Shown one piece after another: positions 1 to 11,115 of a DNA stretch of 64,000 nt. The DNA is taken from assembly GCA_015143295.1 (NCBI GenBank), contig CM026571.1:34066505-34130504 (forward strand), written 5' to 3'. The stretch comes from Tetracentron sinense. Lineage: Eukaryota; Streptophyta; Magnoliopsida; Trochodendrales; Trochodendraceae. Position 1 is the first letter of the stretch, and every line of letters starts with the position of its first letter. The translations under genes were made by a program, and so were the position numbers. The notes beneath the pieces are model-generated. The model worked only from the letters and a program-made list of their open reading frames with translations, searched no databases and was not told the origin of the DNA.

Positions 1-994
1 AATCCCATTCTTTAACGGGAGAACTCCCCAAGAGAGTGAAAATCAACTACGACAAAACAAATCTCCAAATGAGTGCAAATTAACTATAATAGGAGAAATC
101 TAAGGGTGTCCCAAACTTCGGTCCCCCAACCTACATTTCGTCCTACTTAAGTTCTTCTAGATCCCCTAGAAGCTACAAGAGCAAGTGCAATATCACATCT
201 ATATCCTCAACGGAAACATAATCTCTGTAAATCCGTCGAGGAGCATCATTTAGGGCAATGACGGGAGAAGTCCAATTTTAAATTCGTAGGCATAAGTGAA
301 AACCAACAACAGCCACATTACGCAAAAATCACGCGACCCCCAGATCTAGTCTTGTGACTAGGGGTAAAAAAGGAACAAAAATCAATGAGCTTCGCAGGCA
401 TGAGGAAAACTGGCAACGGCCTCATCGCGTAAAAATTATACGAACCCCATGACTTGGTCATTCCAAGGGTAAAAAAAAATGAGAAAAGCTGAAGAGCAGT
501 TAGCAATAGAATCCGGCAGTAGTCAGTCTAGCCGGATAAGTCCCCTGGAGCAGTCCCTAGTAGATGGAACTGAGAAACAGATTTCCAGGCAGTAGTCTCC
601 AGTTCAGGCCACGATTCCCTAAGCAGATTTTATTGACTTTCAACAAGGATATCCCCAGCTAAAGTCCAGTCTCTAGCCAATAGATCCTCAGTAGCGATCT
701 ACAACGATGTCACATTCCCCAAAAAATCTCTAGAAGCTCCTTCTCATTGCTCTCTACAAGCACTCTCCCCAGAAAGAGTTTATGTAGCACCCCAGACTTT
801 TCTATACTTAATGAATACCGTTTTCGTAGCTAATTGGTCTTCCTCGTGGTCTAATTAATAATTAAGAGAGAAATTAGAAATTTTGAAATGTTATAAATGT
901 TCAATTTCGAAAGACGAACCCAACGCAAGTTGAATCGTCGAAATCGGACGAGCGAGTCAAAAGATATGGTCAAAATAGTCCAGACCTGCAGAGC

Positions 995-1180
995 ACCAAT
1001 CGCTCGGTCCAGTCAGCGATCGATCGGTCCAAAACCGATCGATCGGTAGGTATCGCACGGTCAAAAATTTTGTATAGGGAAATTTTTCAGAGAATAGTTT
1101 TTTGACCGATCACTCGGTCAGAGTACCGATCGCTCGGTAGGCAACCGATCGATCAGTCTTAACCACTGATCGCTCGGTCT
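995..1180. promoter_or_regulatory. Array of ACCGATCGNTCGGT-type palindromes in LTR
   Basis: About seven 12-14 bp palindromes of the form ACCGATCG(A/C)TCGGT, some with one mismatch, are spaced irregularly by roughly 10-50 bp. They lie upstream of a degenerate TATA-like stretch. Equivalent arrays sit in the same place in the other chromovirus LTRs of the window. Position suggests binding sites for a dimeric factor; this is inference. Confidence 0.6.
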
Positions 1181-2172
1181 TCGCGTTTTTGCAAAAATTT
1201 CAGTAAGGGCTTTTTCATCTTTTGGGCGTTAAACCCTTAGCCATAAGGGCTTGCTCGACCCTTTGAGCCCTCATTCACTACACTTAGGGATATTTGAGAG
1301 AGAGGGAGAAGAAACTAGGGTTCCAAAGCCCCCTTTCCATATAAGAGTAAGATCAAGGGTTTAAGCACCCAAGAGTATCCCTAAAAGCTTGGATTTCGAA
1401 AATCCAACCTCAAGCTCGTGTGGGACTCCTTCTCCAAGGTAGGGCAGCGTTTTCCACGGCAACTTCAAGGGTTTCTTACCCACACCAAGCCTTCGTCAAG
1501 CAAGGATCTTTCTTCTTGCAAGTTGGAGCTTCAATCAAGGTTTCTACCAAGGATCAAGCCTTGATTCAAGGTTAGTACACCCTACTAACTTTCCCTAGCA
1601 ATAATCTAGGTTTTCTATTGTAAATGGTGATTATTTATATTATGCTTTCCTTCCCTATGCATTGTATTAACTCAACAAATATAAACAAGAAAAGGGAAAT
1701 GGAATGGATGTGTGGATGGGAGATTGGATGTGGCGATTGAATGCCGAATGTGTGATGTATGATATGTGTGGGTTGTGAGTTGGAAATGGAGGATGGGCAT
1801 TGTACAAATAACAAACTTACCCTTGTGTGATTAGATGGAAAATATGCAATTAAAATAAGGAGATGAACTACTAAGGAACAATGTATGTGATGTGTTGACG
1901 AAATGACTAAACTATGAAATAATGATTTAAATGAAGAAATGGAAAGGGGCCTTATGCATGTATTCTCATGAATGATGAATGGATTTAAATACCATGTTGA
2001 TTACTCAAATTCTCATATGCATATATTGTGAATTGAATGGTGATGTCATATCTCTCTTATTATCCTTATTCCATGATTGTCACGATTGACACGTACACGA
2101 GCACACATGATAGCATGAACCGAGATTTCAAGAGCATGTGCATATAATAACCAACAAGAAAATATTGCATGT

Positions 2173-2450
2173 CAAGGAGGTTGGTAGCCCAGGGAGATAC
2201 GGGTACTAGCCTCTGGCTCACAAGAAAACCCCTAAAACACATATTGTCAAGGAGGTTAGTAGCCCAGGGACATTCGGGTACTAGCCTCTGGCTCACAAGA
2301 AAACTAAGCAAGTAATAAAAATCACATATTGTCAAGGAGGTTGGTAGCCCAGGGACATTCGGGTACTAGCCTCTGGCTCACAAGAAAACCATATATCAAG
2401 GAGGTTGGCAGCCTAGGGGGGGATTCGGGTGCTAGCCACTGGCTCACAAG
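2173..2450 (+). repeat. Four imperfect hairpin repeats in LTR
   Basis: Four units of about 55 bp share GGTTGGTAGCCC...GGGTACTAGCC...GGCTCACAAG. GGTTGGTA pairs with TACTAGCC (two G-U pairs), and an inner CCC pairs with GGG. Unit 2 has GGTTAGTA, which turns a G-U into A-U. Unit 4 has GGTTGGCA with TGCTAGCC, a compensated T-A to C-G change. The pattern points to a maintained stem in RNA or single-stranded DNA. Confidence 0.65.
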
Positions 2451-2751
2451 TTACAAGATGCAAGTTTACAAGATGATGACAAGACATTCATGCATGCACC
2501 CATACATGATTTCCACGAAGCATACCGAGACATGACCTGGGTTTCCAAGCATGAGTTTTATCGGCATTTTTGCATCCATGCACGTACATCAAGATGATAA
2601 TATTGCTCCATGGTTAATATTGTTTAATTTCATGATTTTACTATTGCCTTAAACTGATGATTGGTATTGTATTACTCTTCGCGTATTTATTATTTTTATG
2701 GTTAGCTAGTAGCTTGTACTCGCTGAGTATTCCATGCTCAACCGTACTTTC

Positions 2752-2892
2752 ATGTCGGCAGGTACTGAGGGAGCCCTCGACCCGGAGCCTTGGGTCGAGG
2801 AAGAGTACATAGAGGAGAGAGAGCCGTCTATTCCACTACAGTCTCAGGCGGATCGAGACCTTGACGTGTGGCCATACATTGACTATTGTTGA
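2752..2892 (+). CDS. LTR-encoded acidic micropeptide ORF (46 aa), unknown function
   Basis: The ORF starts at ATGTCGGCAGGT and encodes a 46-residue acidic peptide: MSAG start, core PEPWVEEEY near residues 11-19, and a C-terminal DLDVWPYIDYC. Related ORFs occupy the same place in five other chromovirus LTRs of the window, with synonymous third-base differences, which is why I list it. There is no signal peptide or membrane segment. The ATG overlaps a splice-acceptor-like CGGCAG|GT, so the frame may instead belong to a spliced exon. I do not recognise a family and propose no function. Confidence 0.5.
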   Translation: MSAGTEGALDPEPWVEEEYIEEREPSIPLQSQADRDLDVWPYIDYC

Positions 2893-3689
2893 GGAGAGAG
2901 TGCGAGGGGATTTTTGAGTAGTTGTGACATTTTGATAGGTGGACCTGTCCACCTTAGACTTAGACATGTTTTTGTATATATGTTAACTTGGAATACCATT
3001 TGAGAACTATAGAAGAAATGAAAAAGTTAGTTTACGCTTCCACGCTCTGATTATCATTGTTTTAGTACTGTAATTATCGTGTTCTTGACAGGAGGGTCTG
3101 GCAGGTACGTTTAGTCACGCCTCAAGTATCCCTAAACTCCTAGGGGGTATTTTGGGGCGCGACAGTTTAGAAGCGTCCAAAATGCTCCCCAGCAAGCTTG
3201 TCCCTAGCCAGAGTCTAATCTCCAGCAGTAGTAAGACAAATAGGTCTACCAATGAACATCCCCGGTAGCGACAAAACCTCTTCTGGGTCATACTCTACTC
3301 TCCAAGAGTGAAAGACAGATTATAAAATCCCCAAGCCCTAACAAAGGCAATTCCTGGAAAATCTAAAAAGCTAAGCTTTCTGTCTGTGAAAATCAAAAAC
3401 TTTTGCAAAAGTGCACTTTTCTAAAAATGTTTTCAAAGCTAGACCTTTCAGTATACAGACCAGGTCATACCAGTCTGCACTAAGTAGCCCCGATAAGACA
3501 AAGCAGAAGAAGCTGACAACATGCATCCCCGCAGGTTGCAATCAACAGTCATGGGAGGGCATCCTCGCCTTTATCCCTTGCATGACATCACTCTGCATAG
3601 CGTCACGCCCCTGTGACCAAACTCCTCAGCATCAACTCGTTCAAAATCCAATGCCTCTCGGCCATTTCAAATCGATCCTACTAGTGCCT

Positions 3690-4345
3690 CTTGGACATGC
3701 CACAACTCCTTTCGACACCCCGTGTGTCCTCAACATCTTGTATACTCCTTAACAATCTCGTCATACCGTGGCATTACCTCCTGTATGTCACCTCTTTGAT
3801 ACCCTCGTGTGCCCTCGACATTCTTTATGCTCCTTGATAATTTTGTCATATCACAGCATTACCTCCTGTATGTCACCTCTTTCGACATGCCCGTGTGTCT
3901 TCAACATCCTGTATGCTCCTTGATAATCTCGTCATACCGCAGCATTACCTCCTACATGTTACCCCTTTCGACATGCCCGTGTGTCCTTGACATCCTATAA
4001 GCTCCTTGACAATCTCATCATACCGCAGCATTACCTCGTGCATATCACTCCTTTCGACATGCCCATGTGTCCTCGACATCCTCTATGCTCCTTGATAATC
4101 TCGTCATACCGTAACATTACCTCCTACATGTCTCCCCTCGACGTCCCTGTGTGTCCCTGACATCCTGTGTGCTCCTTAACAATCTGGTCATACCACAACA
4201 TTACCTCCTGCATGTCACCTCTTCGACACCCTCATGTGTCTTCGACATCCTGTGTGCTCCATGAAAATCTCATCGTACCGCAGCATTACCTCTTGCACAT
4301 CCCCCCTTGCAACACCACCCTGTGTGTTCTCGACACCTTACGTGT
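3690..4345. repeat. 86-bp tandem repeat, about seven copies
   Basis: Units begin CTCCTTGATAATCTCGTCATA and recur at 3746, 3830, 3916, 4002, 4088, 4172 and about 4256, a period of 84-86 bp with moderate divergence. The array lies in the non-coding 3' internal region of the Tat-like element, close to the polypurine tract. Short ORFs across it only reflect the repeat. Confidence 0.85.
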
Positions 4346-4585
4346 CTTTCGATTGATTTGATCAAAACCCTCCGGGCTATGCCACCCCTGCATTCATCAA
4401 TCCCCAGTGAGTAGATTGAATTACTCGCTCTTCCCCAACAGTGCCCATGCCACTTCATCGCACTCACCATTTTTTTGCACTACATACATACATGTCATCA
4501 TACTGCATCCCCAAGATCCAATCTTGATGTAAAAATAGGATGATTCCAGTCCTTGCCGTTCTAATCGCCAACCTTGGCATTCTCC

Positions 4586-4601
4586 GGTAAGGAGGGGCAG
4601 C
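4586..4601 (+). other. Polypurine tract of Tat-like element
   Basis: GGTAAGGAGGGGCAGC lies immediately before the LTR start TGTAAGCACCC. It is where plus-strand DNA synthesis would be primed in this element and it fixes the LTR boundary at 4602. Confidence 0.7.
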
Positions 4602-5090
4602 TGTAAGCACCCAAGTTTTACACCCCTGCCTAACCATGGTTAAGGTCTTTTAACCATGGTTACCCCCTGCCAAGTCCCCTAAACCCTAGGGCTTAACCCT
4701 AGGTAAACCCCCAGTTGACTTTAGGTCCAACCCTAAGGTGAACCCTAGTGAAAACCTAAGTCAAAACCCTAGCCCTAGGTAACCCTAAATCGAAGCCCTA
4801 GCTTAATCCTAGAGCCCTTAGGGCTTGAACCCTAACTCCATGGCCCTTAGGGCCCGAACCCTTCGGTTTGGGCCCATAAAGCCCAAAAGTACAAAACCAA
4901 ACCCCCCATACCTATTGTGCTTGGGCCAGGCCCAATTTGAAAAAAATTTCTTATTGGCGGTAAACGGTCTACCGCCAATTGGTAACTTGCCTGGTTTGGT
5001 AATAACGGTAGACCATCTATTGCCATTACCTGAATTTTGAGTTTGCAGCACTGCGGACCCCTAGCACACTCTACCCTTCACTTCAACAGC

Positions 5091-6805
5091 TGTTACAACT
5101 TAATTTAATCCAAATTAATGGACATAAAATCAAGAGTAAAAATAATATACTTGCAAGTGCACAAGTGACACAGTTGATGTATCTGGTGAGCACAGGGTCG
5201 AATCCACAGGGATTGACTATTATGCAACAAGAATTAAGGAAACGAAATATAGAGAAAAAAGAGATTTAAAATCAGTTTTCCACTCAATGAGAATGGAGCA
5301 AAAATCACTGTTACTGTAAAGCAATGAAAAAGAGGTCTAAGGTTTCAGGAAAATCCACCTATCCCTCCTTATGCTTAGATTTGGATGAAAACACATCTAG
5401 AATTAAATAATAATTTAATCTAGATGGAAAATTATACGATAAAACCACTGACCATTAAATTCAATTGAATAATTAGAGAAATAAAAAATCACTTTGTATC
5501 CAACTCACAGGGGATCCAAGCATTCCATATATCATTCGATCATATGAAATCAAAGAACATATAGAGAGGAACAATTAACCAAACTAAGAAAATTATTCAA
5601 TTAAAATAAATAATCAAACCATCCACATCATCCACATAAATTGGAAAAAGGTTTCAAATCCCTAACCTTAGAAGGGTGTTTAGCCAACCATGTTTGGAGT
5701 TGTCATCCTCCTTAATGGTTTTCCAAACACTACAATAAAATAACTCCAAAAAAAAAACTAAAAGCAGAAGAGAGAAAAGAGAATGAGAGAAGATCAGAGA
5801 GAGCCCCAAAAGTCTCTCACTTTAGGTTTATATAGACTAAAGGGAAGAAGAGAAGGGAAAGAAAGCAAAAGAGAAACTTCTAATTCCAAAATTTCAACCA
5901 AAATTGCACTTCCCTTCACTTGATGACGTATTTTGGACTCTTAAACGTCCGAATTAGGGGATCTTTGTGAAATACAATTTTGTTCTCCTTTAAGTCTTCT
6001 TTCCAAAACATCAAACATTGCCTTAATCTGAATTTTGAGTCAAAAGTTATGTCCAAATTAGTAAGTACTGTCCAGATTAGGCGGGAATCCGGGAAATCCT
6101 CCTTCTTTGTTTGAGATTGGTTGCTAAATAATAGCAGTCCTCTAGCCATCCACGAAATTTCTTGCATTTCTTGTAGATTTAGTTGACCTCCATTAAGCTC
6201 CTTACTTGAATTCCAAAATCCACCCAAAATAAAGAGTTCTTGTGACCAAAATAGGCTTTCTCCTTTTTTCTGAAATAGAAACATCAATATAGCACACTTC
6301 TTCTTTCTAATTCAAGAGAATTCCATCATTTTTATGCCAAAATCATATTAATCCATATCTTCCTAAGATTCTCCAGCCATGTTGTAGAATCTTTCTATAC
6401 TTGGTCTTGGGCTTTGCTCTTGGGCTTTGACTCTTTGACTTGAGACTTGGTTTCTTGGACTTTTGGCTTGGGCTTTGCACTTTGGGCTCTAACTCCTTTA
6501 GATCTTTGAGTTGAACATGGGCTATTTGAAAATTTGGACTTCTTGAATCCCGAGAGTAATCTGGGGTTAGGATTCCTACAAAAAATAAATACACGTAATA
6601 AGTCTCTCTTAAAAATATTTTGCATGCGGCCTTCCAAGATATGTATAAATACATGCAAATGTATCATGAAAATTAAGAGAAAGAGGACAACGCAATGGTG
6701 AGGAGAAAATACACCACTTTACGTGTAAAAATGAAGATATAAACCAAAGAAGTATGATAATGCTTATTTAAATGAGGATAATTAAGCAAAATTAAGCACT
6801 TATCA
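5091..6805 (-). repeat. Athila 3' LTR
   Basis: On the minus strand the LTR begins TGATAAGTGC and ends GTAACA. It is 1715 bp, the same length as the partner at 14460-16174. Short minus-strand ORFs (5916-6287 and 6343-6667) are present in both LTRs simply because the LTRs are near-identical; they show no recognisable domain. Confidence 0.95.
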
Positions 6806-6830
6806 ACACCCCCCAACCAGCATTTTGCTA
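6806..6830 (-). other. Athila polypurine tract
   Basis: On the minus strand CTGGTTGGGGGGTGT directly precedes the 3' LTR start TGATAAG. It is the expected plus-strand primer. Confidence 0.8.
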
Positions 6831-8298
6831 GTCCTCGAGCAAAAAGAATGTGAAGCAATATCAAAGTATCATCATTTCAATTCCATGAGACAAACAGCAA
6901 ACTTTCATCATGCAGAATAACCAAGAAATTTTGAAAGAATCTCAGTTCATCTCTCAGTAGCATCACCCTGTGGTGACAATGATTTCAACTTAGATTGAAG
7001 AGGTAGAATATAATCAATCAATTAATCAGGATAATAACTATAAAGCATGACTGACAATCCTCCTTTTCAAAACAAATTTATCTTTTCAAAACAATTGAAG
7101 AAGAATAAAAATTACTCATAATAAACTTCTTCATGTGGCACATTCTAATCAAGACATCAAATTTCGAATTATTAGGGCACTGGTTTTCATTATATTTCAG
7201 CCATATATTCCAGCATTCTAAATAAAGTCCAAATCACTAAGTCACCATTTAGAAAATTTTGAGTGCATGTGCAATCTGACAAATATCCAAAGTATCGATT
7301 TCCTTAAGCAGAGTCAACTTTTTAATCACCACAGAATGGTCGGGTTAGCCTAAGGATCTGATTCAAAACTAAGCTAATCTGTCCAGGATCACGAAAGTTG
7401 TGGATATCCACCTTAATACCTCATGGGCTTTATCTGTGATATTCCAGTTTATTCGCTTTTTTACAATGACGGCTTTCACCCAACTTGTTTAAACAAGGTC
7501 ATAGCAAATCAAACTGATATTTCAACATTGAGAGCACATTTTCAAATGTCCATATCCTTTTTCTTTCTTTCTTTCTCTTTTTTTTTTTTTTTCAAAGACC
7601 TGACAAGAGGTAGCCCTTTTCAAAGTACCTGGTCTAATTCAGTGGTTTCTTTCCATGACTTCATCATAACCAGTTCTGTTTTTCTTCTTACCAGCAAACC
7701 AAGTGAACAAGATAGTCATAGTTCATCAGACTTGGTTTCTCCCTACATTCCAGACAATTATCCAGTCAATAACTACCAAATTCAACCTAGCTCCAGATAT
7801 TGAGTCAGATGTGTAGTGAAAGTTTAAAAATTCAGCAATATATAATATTCACTAACTGAGAATTAGTAATAAAGACTTTTCATTGTAAACAGCTGGAATT
7901 GAGCTTTTTAAAAATTTTCATCGTGTGCCTTTATAATCCAAAATTCAATAGCTCACTAGATGGAAGGCAAAGAAGAAATAGAAAGTAGCCAAGACAGAAA
8001 CACAGTTTTTTTTTTTTTTTTTTTTTTGTAAAGGAGGAATGCAATGGTCTACTATTAGTAGAGATTATCCCAACAATAAAGCACAAATCTACACCCCCCA
8101 ACCTAAATCGAACATTGTCCTCAATGTTTCAAATAGAGATTTATATGAAATATAACATTGAGAGATCAAACAGAGATAGAGGGTATGAAACATCATAGGG
8201 ATATGAACTAATCAATCAAACTAAAAGAGAAAATAAAGCAAGTAAAAAGACAAAAATGCATAGTATACACAGAAGTTCATCTCAAGTGAGAGAAAAGA
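6831..8298 (-). other. Athila 3' non-coding region, no env-like ORF
   Basis: About 1.5 kb lies between the end of pol and the polypurine tract. No long ORF is open on the element strand, so the env-like gene carried by some Athila members is absent. The stretch has a 22-nt poly-T at 8006-8027 (poly-A on the element strand). Just after pol it also has a second GGTTGGGGGGTGT (about 8091-8102) behind CATTGAGGACAATG, a duplicate of the terminal polypurine tract. Confidence 0.7.
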
Positions 8299-11115
8299 TC
8301 AATCAGGATAAACAGGATCTTCTAGAGTTGTGGACTCATCATCTGGTGTGAAATTCTCCAAAAACGGTTTCAATCGTTGACCATTGACTTTAAAAATATT
8401 ACCGTTTTGAGGATTCTCAATCTCGACAGTTCCATAAGGGTAAACAATTTTCACAATGAAAGGGCCGGTCCAACGAGATCGAAGCTTACCAGGAAATAGA
8501 TGCAAACGAGAATTATACAAAAGAACTTTTTGAGAAGGCTCAAATGATTTTCGAAGAATATGTTTATCATGAAAAACCTTCATTCTCTCTTTGTAAATTT
8601 TGGCACTCTCGTAAGCATCATTTCGGATTTCGTCCAACTCATCCAGTTGGAGTTTGCAAAGCGAGCCTGCTTTCTCCAAATCAAAATTGAGTGTCTTTAT
8701 CGCCCAGTAAGCCTTGTGTTCCAATTCAACAGGCAAGTGAGAAGCTCTTCCAAAGACAATTCGATATGGAGACATTCCAATCGGGGTTTTGAAAGCTGTT
8801 CGGTAAGCCCATAGTGCATCGGTTAGTCGTAATGACCAATCCTTACGATCTGGATTTACCGTTTTTTGTAAAATATTTTTAATCTCTCGATTGGATATCT
8901 CCACTTGTCCACTTGTTTGTGGGTGATAAGGGGTAGAAACTTTATGGGTTATCCCATATTTTTTCATCAAGGCTTCAAAAGGCCGATTACAAAAGTGTGT
9001 ACCCCCATCACTGATAATGGCTCGAGGTGTTCCAAACCTTGATAAAACATTTTCTTTTAAAAATCGCAAGACCGTTTTGTGGTCATTGGTTTTGCTTGGA
9101 ACAGCCTCGATCCATTTTGACACATAATCAACGGCTACTAAGATATAAAGATACCCAAAAGAAGGAGGGAATGATCCCATGAAATCGATGCCCCAACAGT
9201 CAAAGACTTCAATAATCAAAATTGGGTTGAGAGACATCATATTCCGACGGGAGATTCCTCCTAATTTTTGGCAGCGCTCACATGCTTTGCAAAACTCATG
9301 AGTGTCCTTAAAAAGAGTGGGCCAATAAAAACCACATTGCAGAATTTTTGCGGTAGTCTTTTTGGCTGAAAAATGACCACCACATGCTTCAGAGTGACAA
9401 AAGGAGATGACATTCATGTGTTCAGAATCAGGCACACATCTCCGAATAATTTGATCAGAACAATATTTAAACAGATAAGGATCATCCCAGAAAAATCTAC
9501 GTACCTCGGTCAAAAATTTCTTTTTATCTTGTTGTGTCCAATGAATAGGAAGGTTACCTGTAACAAGATAGTTCGCAATATCTGCAAACCAAGGTAATTG
9601 GGAGACAGCAAAAAGTTGCTCATCGGGAAACGTGTCTTTGATCGGCATTGTCTCCAAGAAATCAGAGAGCACAAGACGGGATAAATGATCAGCCACTACA
9701 TTTTCTACTCCTTTTTTATCTTTAATTTCTAAGTCAAACTCCTGGAGTAGGAGGATCCACCTAAGGAGTCTTGGTTTAGCATCCTTCTTAGAAAGAAGGT
9801 ACTTTAAAGCTGCATGGTCAGTGAATATAACAATTCGAGATCCAATCAAGTAAGATCGGAACTTGTCAAGTGCAAAGACTACGGCTAGGAGTTCTTTTTC
9901 GGTAGTAGAATAGTTCATCTGAGCACTGTTCAAGGTCCTACTTGCATAGTAAATGACACAAGGCTTCTTATCCTTGCGTTGCCCTAGCACGGCCCCAACC
10001 GCATAATCACTAGCATCACACATGATTTCAAACGGTAAACTCCAATCAGGTGGTTGCATTATAGGAGCAGAAGTCAACATGCCTTTCAGCTTTGCAAAAG
10101 CTTCCTGGCATGCCTTAGTCCACTCGAAGGAGTTTTCCTTTGATAGAAGGTTACACAATGGTCTAGATATTGCACTAAAGTCTTTAATAAACCTTCTGTA
10201 AAATCCTGCATGACCTAGAAAAGATCTAATGTCCTTAATGGTCTTTGGGGTAGGCAAATTGGCTATTAGATCAATTTTGGCTCTATCCACTTCGATTCCT
10301 CGGGAGGAGACAATGTGGCCAAGCACGATCCCTTTAGAGACCATAAAATGACACTTCTCCCAATTCAGAATGAGGTTTTTCTCCTCACATCTAACCAAAA
10401 CATTCTTTAAATGAAACAGACAATCATCAAAAGAATCACCAAATACAGAAAAATCATCCATAAACACTTCAAGAAAACGCTCTACCATATCGCTAAATAT
10501 ACTCAACATGCATCTTTGGAATGTGGCAGGAGCATTACACAACCCAAATGGCATCCTTCGATAAGCAAAAGTGCCAAATGGACATGTAAAAGTGGTCTTT
10601 TCTTGATCCTCAGGTGCAATTTCTATCTGATTATAACCGGAGTACCCATCTAGGAAACAATAAAATTTATGACCAGCTACTCTTTCGAAAATTTGGTCCA
10701 TGAAGGGCAACGGGAAATGGTCTTTCCTAGTCACAGAATTCAACTTCCTATAGTCAATGCACACTCGCCAACCAGTTGTGACTCTAGTTGGGATTAATTC
10801 ATCATTAGCATTCTTGACTACAGTTATACTGGATTTCTTAGGTACCACTTGGGTAGGACTTACCCACTGACTATCAGAAATAGGGTATATGATCCCTACA
10901 TCCAAAAGTTTTAGGACCTCTGCTCTAACCACATCTTTCATGTTGGGATTCAGCCTGCGCTGCATCTCTCTAGAGGGTTTAGCATTATCCTCCAAATATA
11001 TCCTATGAGTACAAATTAAGGGACTGATTCCCTTAATATCAGCTATGGTCCACCCTATTGCACCTTTGTGTTCTCTAAGAACATCAATTAATTTTTCTTC
11101 CTGAGTCTCATTCAA
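8299..11115 (-). CDS. pol: Athila pol: reverse transcriptase, RNase H, integrase
   Basis: The open frame has 938 codons after the stop that ends gag-protease. Its first codon is TTG directly after a TAA, so it has no start of its own and is in phase with the upstream ORF. Reverse transcriptase occupies about residues 60-280, with [11 protein letters not shown] and the catalytic FMDD at 218-221. RNase H follows at about 355-480 ([26 protein letters not shown]). The integrase HHCC finger is at about 574-612, and the DDE core has D644, D703 and E739 (35-residue D-E spacing). All catalytic residues seen are intact and there is no frameshift. It makes and integrates the element's DNA copy. Expression would need stop readthrough, or this copy is inactivated. 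Confidence 0.93.
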   Translation of the reverse strand: MNETQEEKLIDVLREHKGAIGWTIADIKGISPLICTHRIYLEDNAKPSREMQRRLNPNMKDVVRAEVLKLLDVGIIYPISDSQWVSPTQVVPKKSSITVVKNANDELIPTRVTTGWRVCIDYRKLNSVTRKDHFPLPFMDQIFERVAGHKFYCFLDGYSGYNQIEIAPEDQEKTTFTCPFGTFAYRRMPFGLCNAPATFQRCMLSIFSDMVERFLEVFMDDFSVFGDSFDDCLFHLKNVLVRCEEKNLILNWEKCHFMVSKGIVLGHIVSSRGIEVDRAKIDLIANLPTPKTIKDIRSFLGHAGFYRRFIKDFSAISRPLCNLLSKENSFEWTKACQEAFAKLKGMLTSAPIMQPPDWSLPFEIMCDASDYAVGAVLGQRKDKKPCVIYYASRTLNSAQMNYSTTEKELLAVVFALDKFRSYLIGSRIVIFTDHAALKYLLSKKDAKPRLLRWILLLQEFDLEIKDKKGVENVVADHLSRLVLSDFLETMPIKDTFPDEQLFAVSQLPWFADIANYLVTGNLPIHWTQQDKKKFLTEVRRFFWDDPYLFKYCSDQIIRRCVPDSEHMNVISFCHSEACGGHFSAKKTTAKILQCGFYWPTLFKDTHEFCKACERCQKLGGISRRNMMSLNPILIIEVFDCWGIDFMGSFPPSFGYLYILVAVDYVSKWIEAVPSKTNDHKTVLRFLKENVLSRFGTPRAIISDGGTHFCNRPFEALMKKYGITHKVSTPYHPQTSGQVEISNREIKNILQKTVNPDRKDWSLRLTDALWAYRTAFKTPIGMSPYRIVFGRASHLPVELEHKAYWAIKTLNFDLEKAGSLCKLQLDELDEIRNDAYESAKIYKERMKVFHDKHILRKSFEPSQKVLLYNSRLHLFPGKLRSRWTGPFIVKIVYPYGTVEIENPQNGNIFKVNGQRLKPFLENFTPDDESTTLEDPVYPD

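Larger units (their letters stand above)
783..3164 (+). mobile_element. Solo chromovirus-type LTR, TSD GTTTA
   Basis: The LTR starts TGTAGCACCCC and ends GGGGCGCGACA. It is flanked by identical 5-bp duplications GTTTA (778-782 and 3165-3169). No internal domain or second LTR is present, so it is a solo LTR left by intra-element recombination. It has the layout shared by the other chromovirus LTRs here: palindromes (995-1180), a donor-like AAG|GTTAGT at 1571, four hairpin repeats (2173-2450) and a small conserved ORF (2752-2892). The chromovirus label follows from the related LTR at 24874-26573, which is attached to a chromodomain pol. Confidence 0.9.
1..4601 (+). mobile_element. 3' internal region of a Tat-like Ty3 retrotransposon (interrupted)
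   Basis: This is non-coding sequence upstream of a polypurine tract and 3' LTR, so it is read as the 3' internal part of a plus-strand element whose 5' end lies off the window. No reverse transcriptase or integrase motif is visible in any frame. The stretch is rich in short CT/AG words, carries an 86-bp tandem repeat (about 3690-4345), and is split by a solo LTR at 783-3164. The Tat assignment comes from the downstream LTR, whose U5 resembles the LTR next to a tRNA-Arg primer site near 51683. Short ORFs here look fortuitous. Confidence 0.6.

Noticed and set aside
995-1180. Regularly spaced palindromic repeats that recall a CRISPR array
   Set aside because: Spacing is irregular, the repeats are 12-14 bp, and they lie in plant LTRs upstream of a TATA-like box.
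1384-1570. Open frame of about 60 codons that would splice into the micropeptide at 2761
   Set aside because: It has no ATG, and the matching exon in the LTR at 28937 is in a different frame, so it is probably non-coding leader.
4678-4850. AACCCTA-rich stretch as a telomere-like repeat
   Set aside because: The heptamers are irregular and mixed with other words inside an LTR; it is not a telomeric array.
5180-5215. GGGTCGAATCCACAGGGA resembles a tRNA T-arm (B box)
   Set aside because: No acceptor, D or anticodon arms pair around it. It is present in both Athila LTRs as LTR sequence.
6343-6667. Overlapping minus-strand ORFs of 90 and 103 codons, repeated at 15712-16036
   Set aside because: They recur only because the LTRs are identical. 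The low-complexity lysine/serine-rich translation has no recognisable domain.
7423-7803. 126-codon plus-strand ORF in the Athila 3' region as a possible host or env gene
   Set aside because: It is antisense to the element, spans a poly-T stretch and has no domain or homologue in the window.
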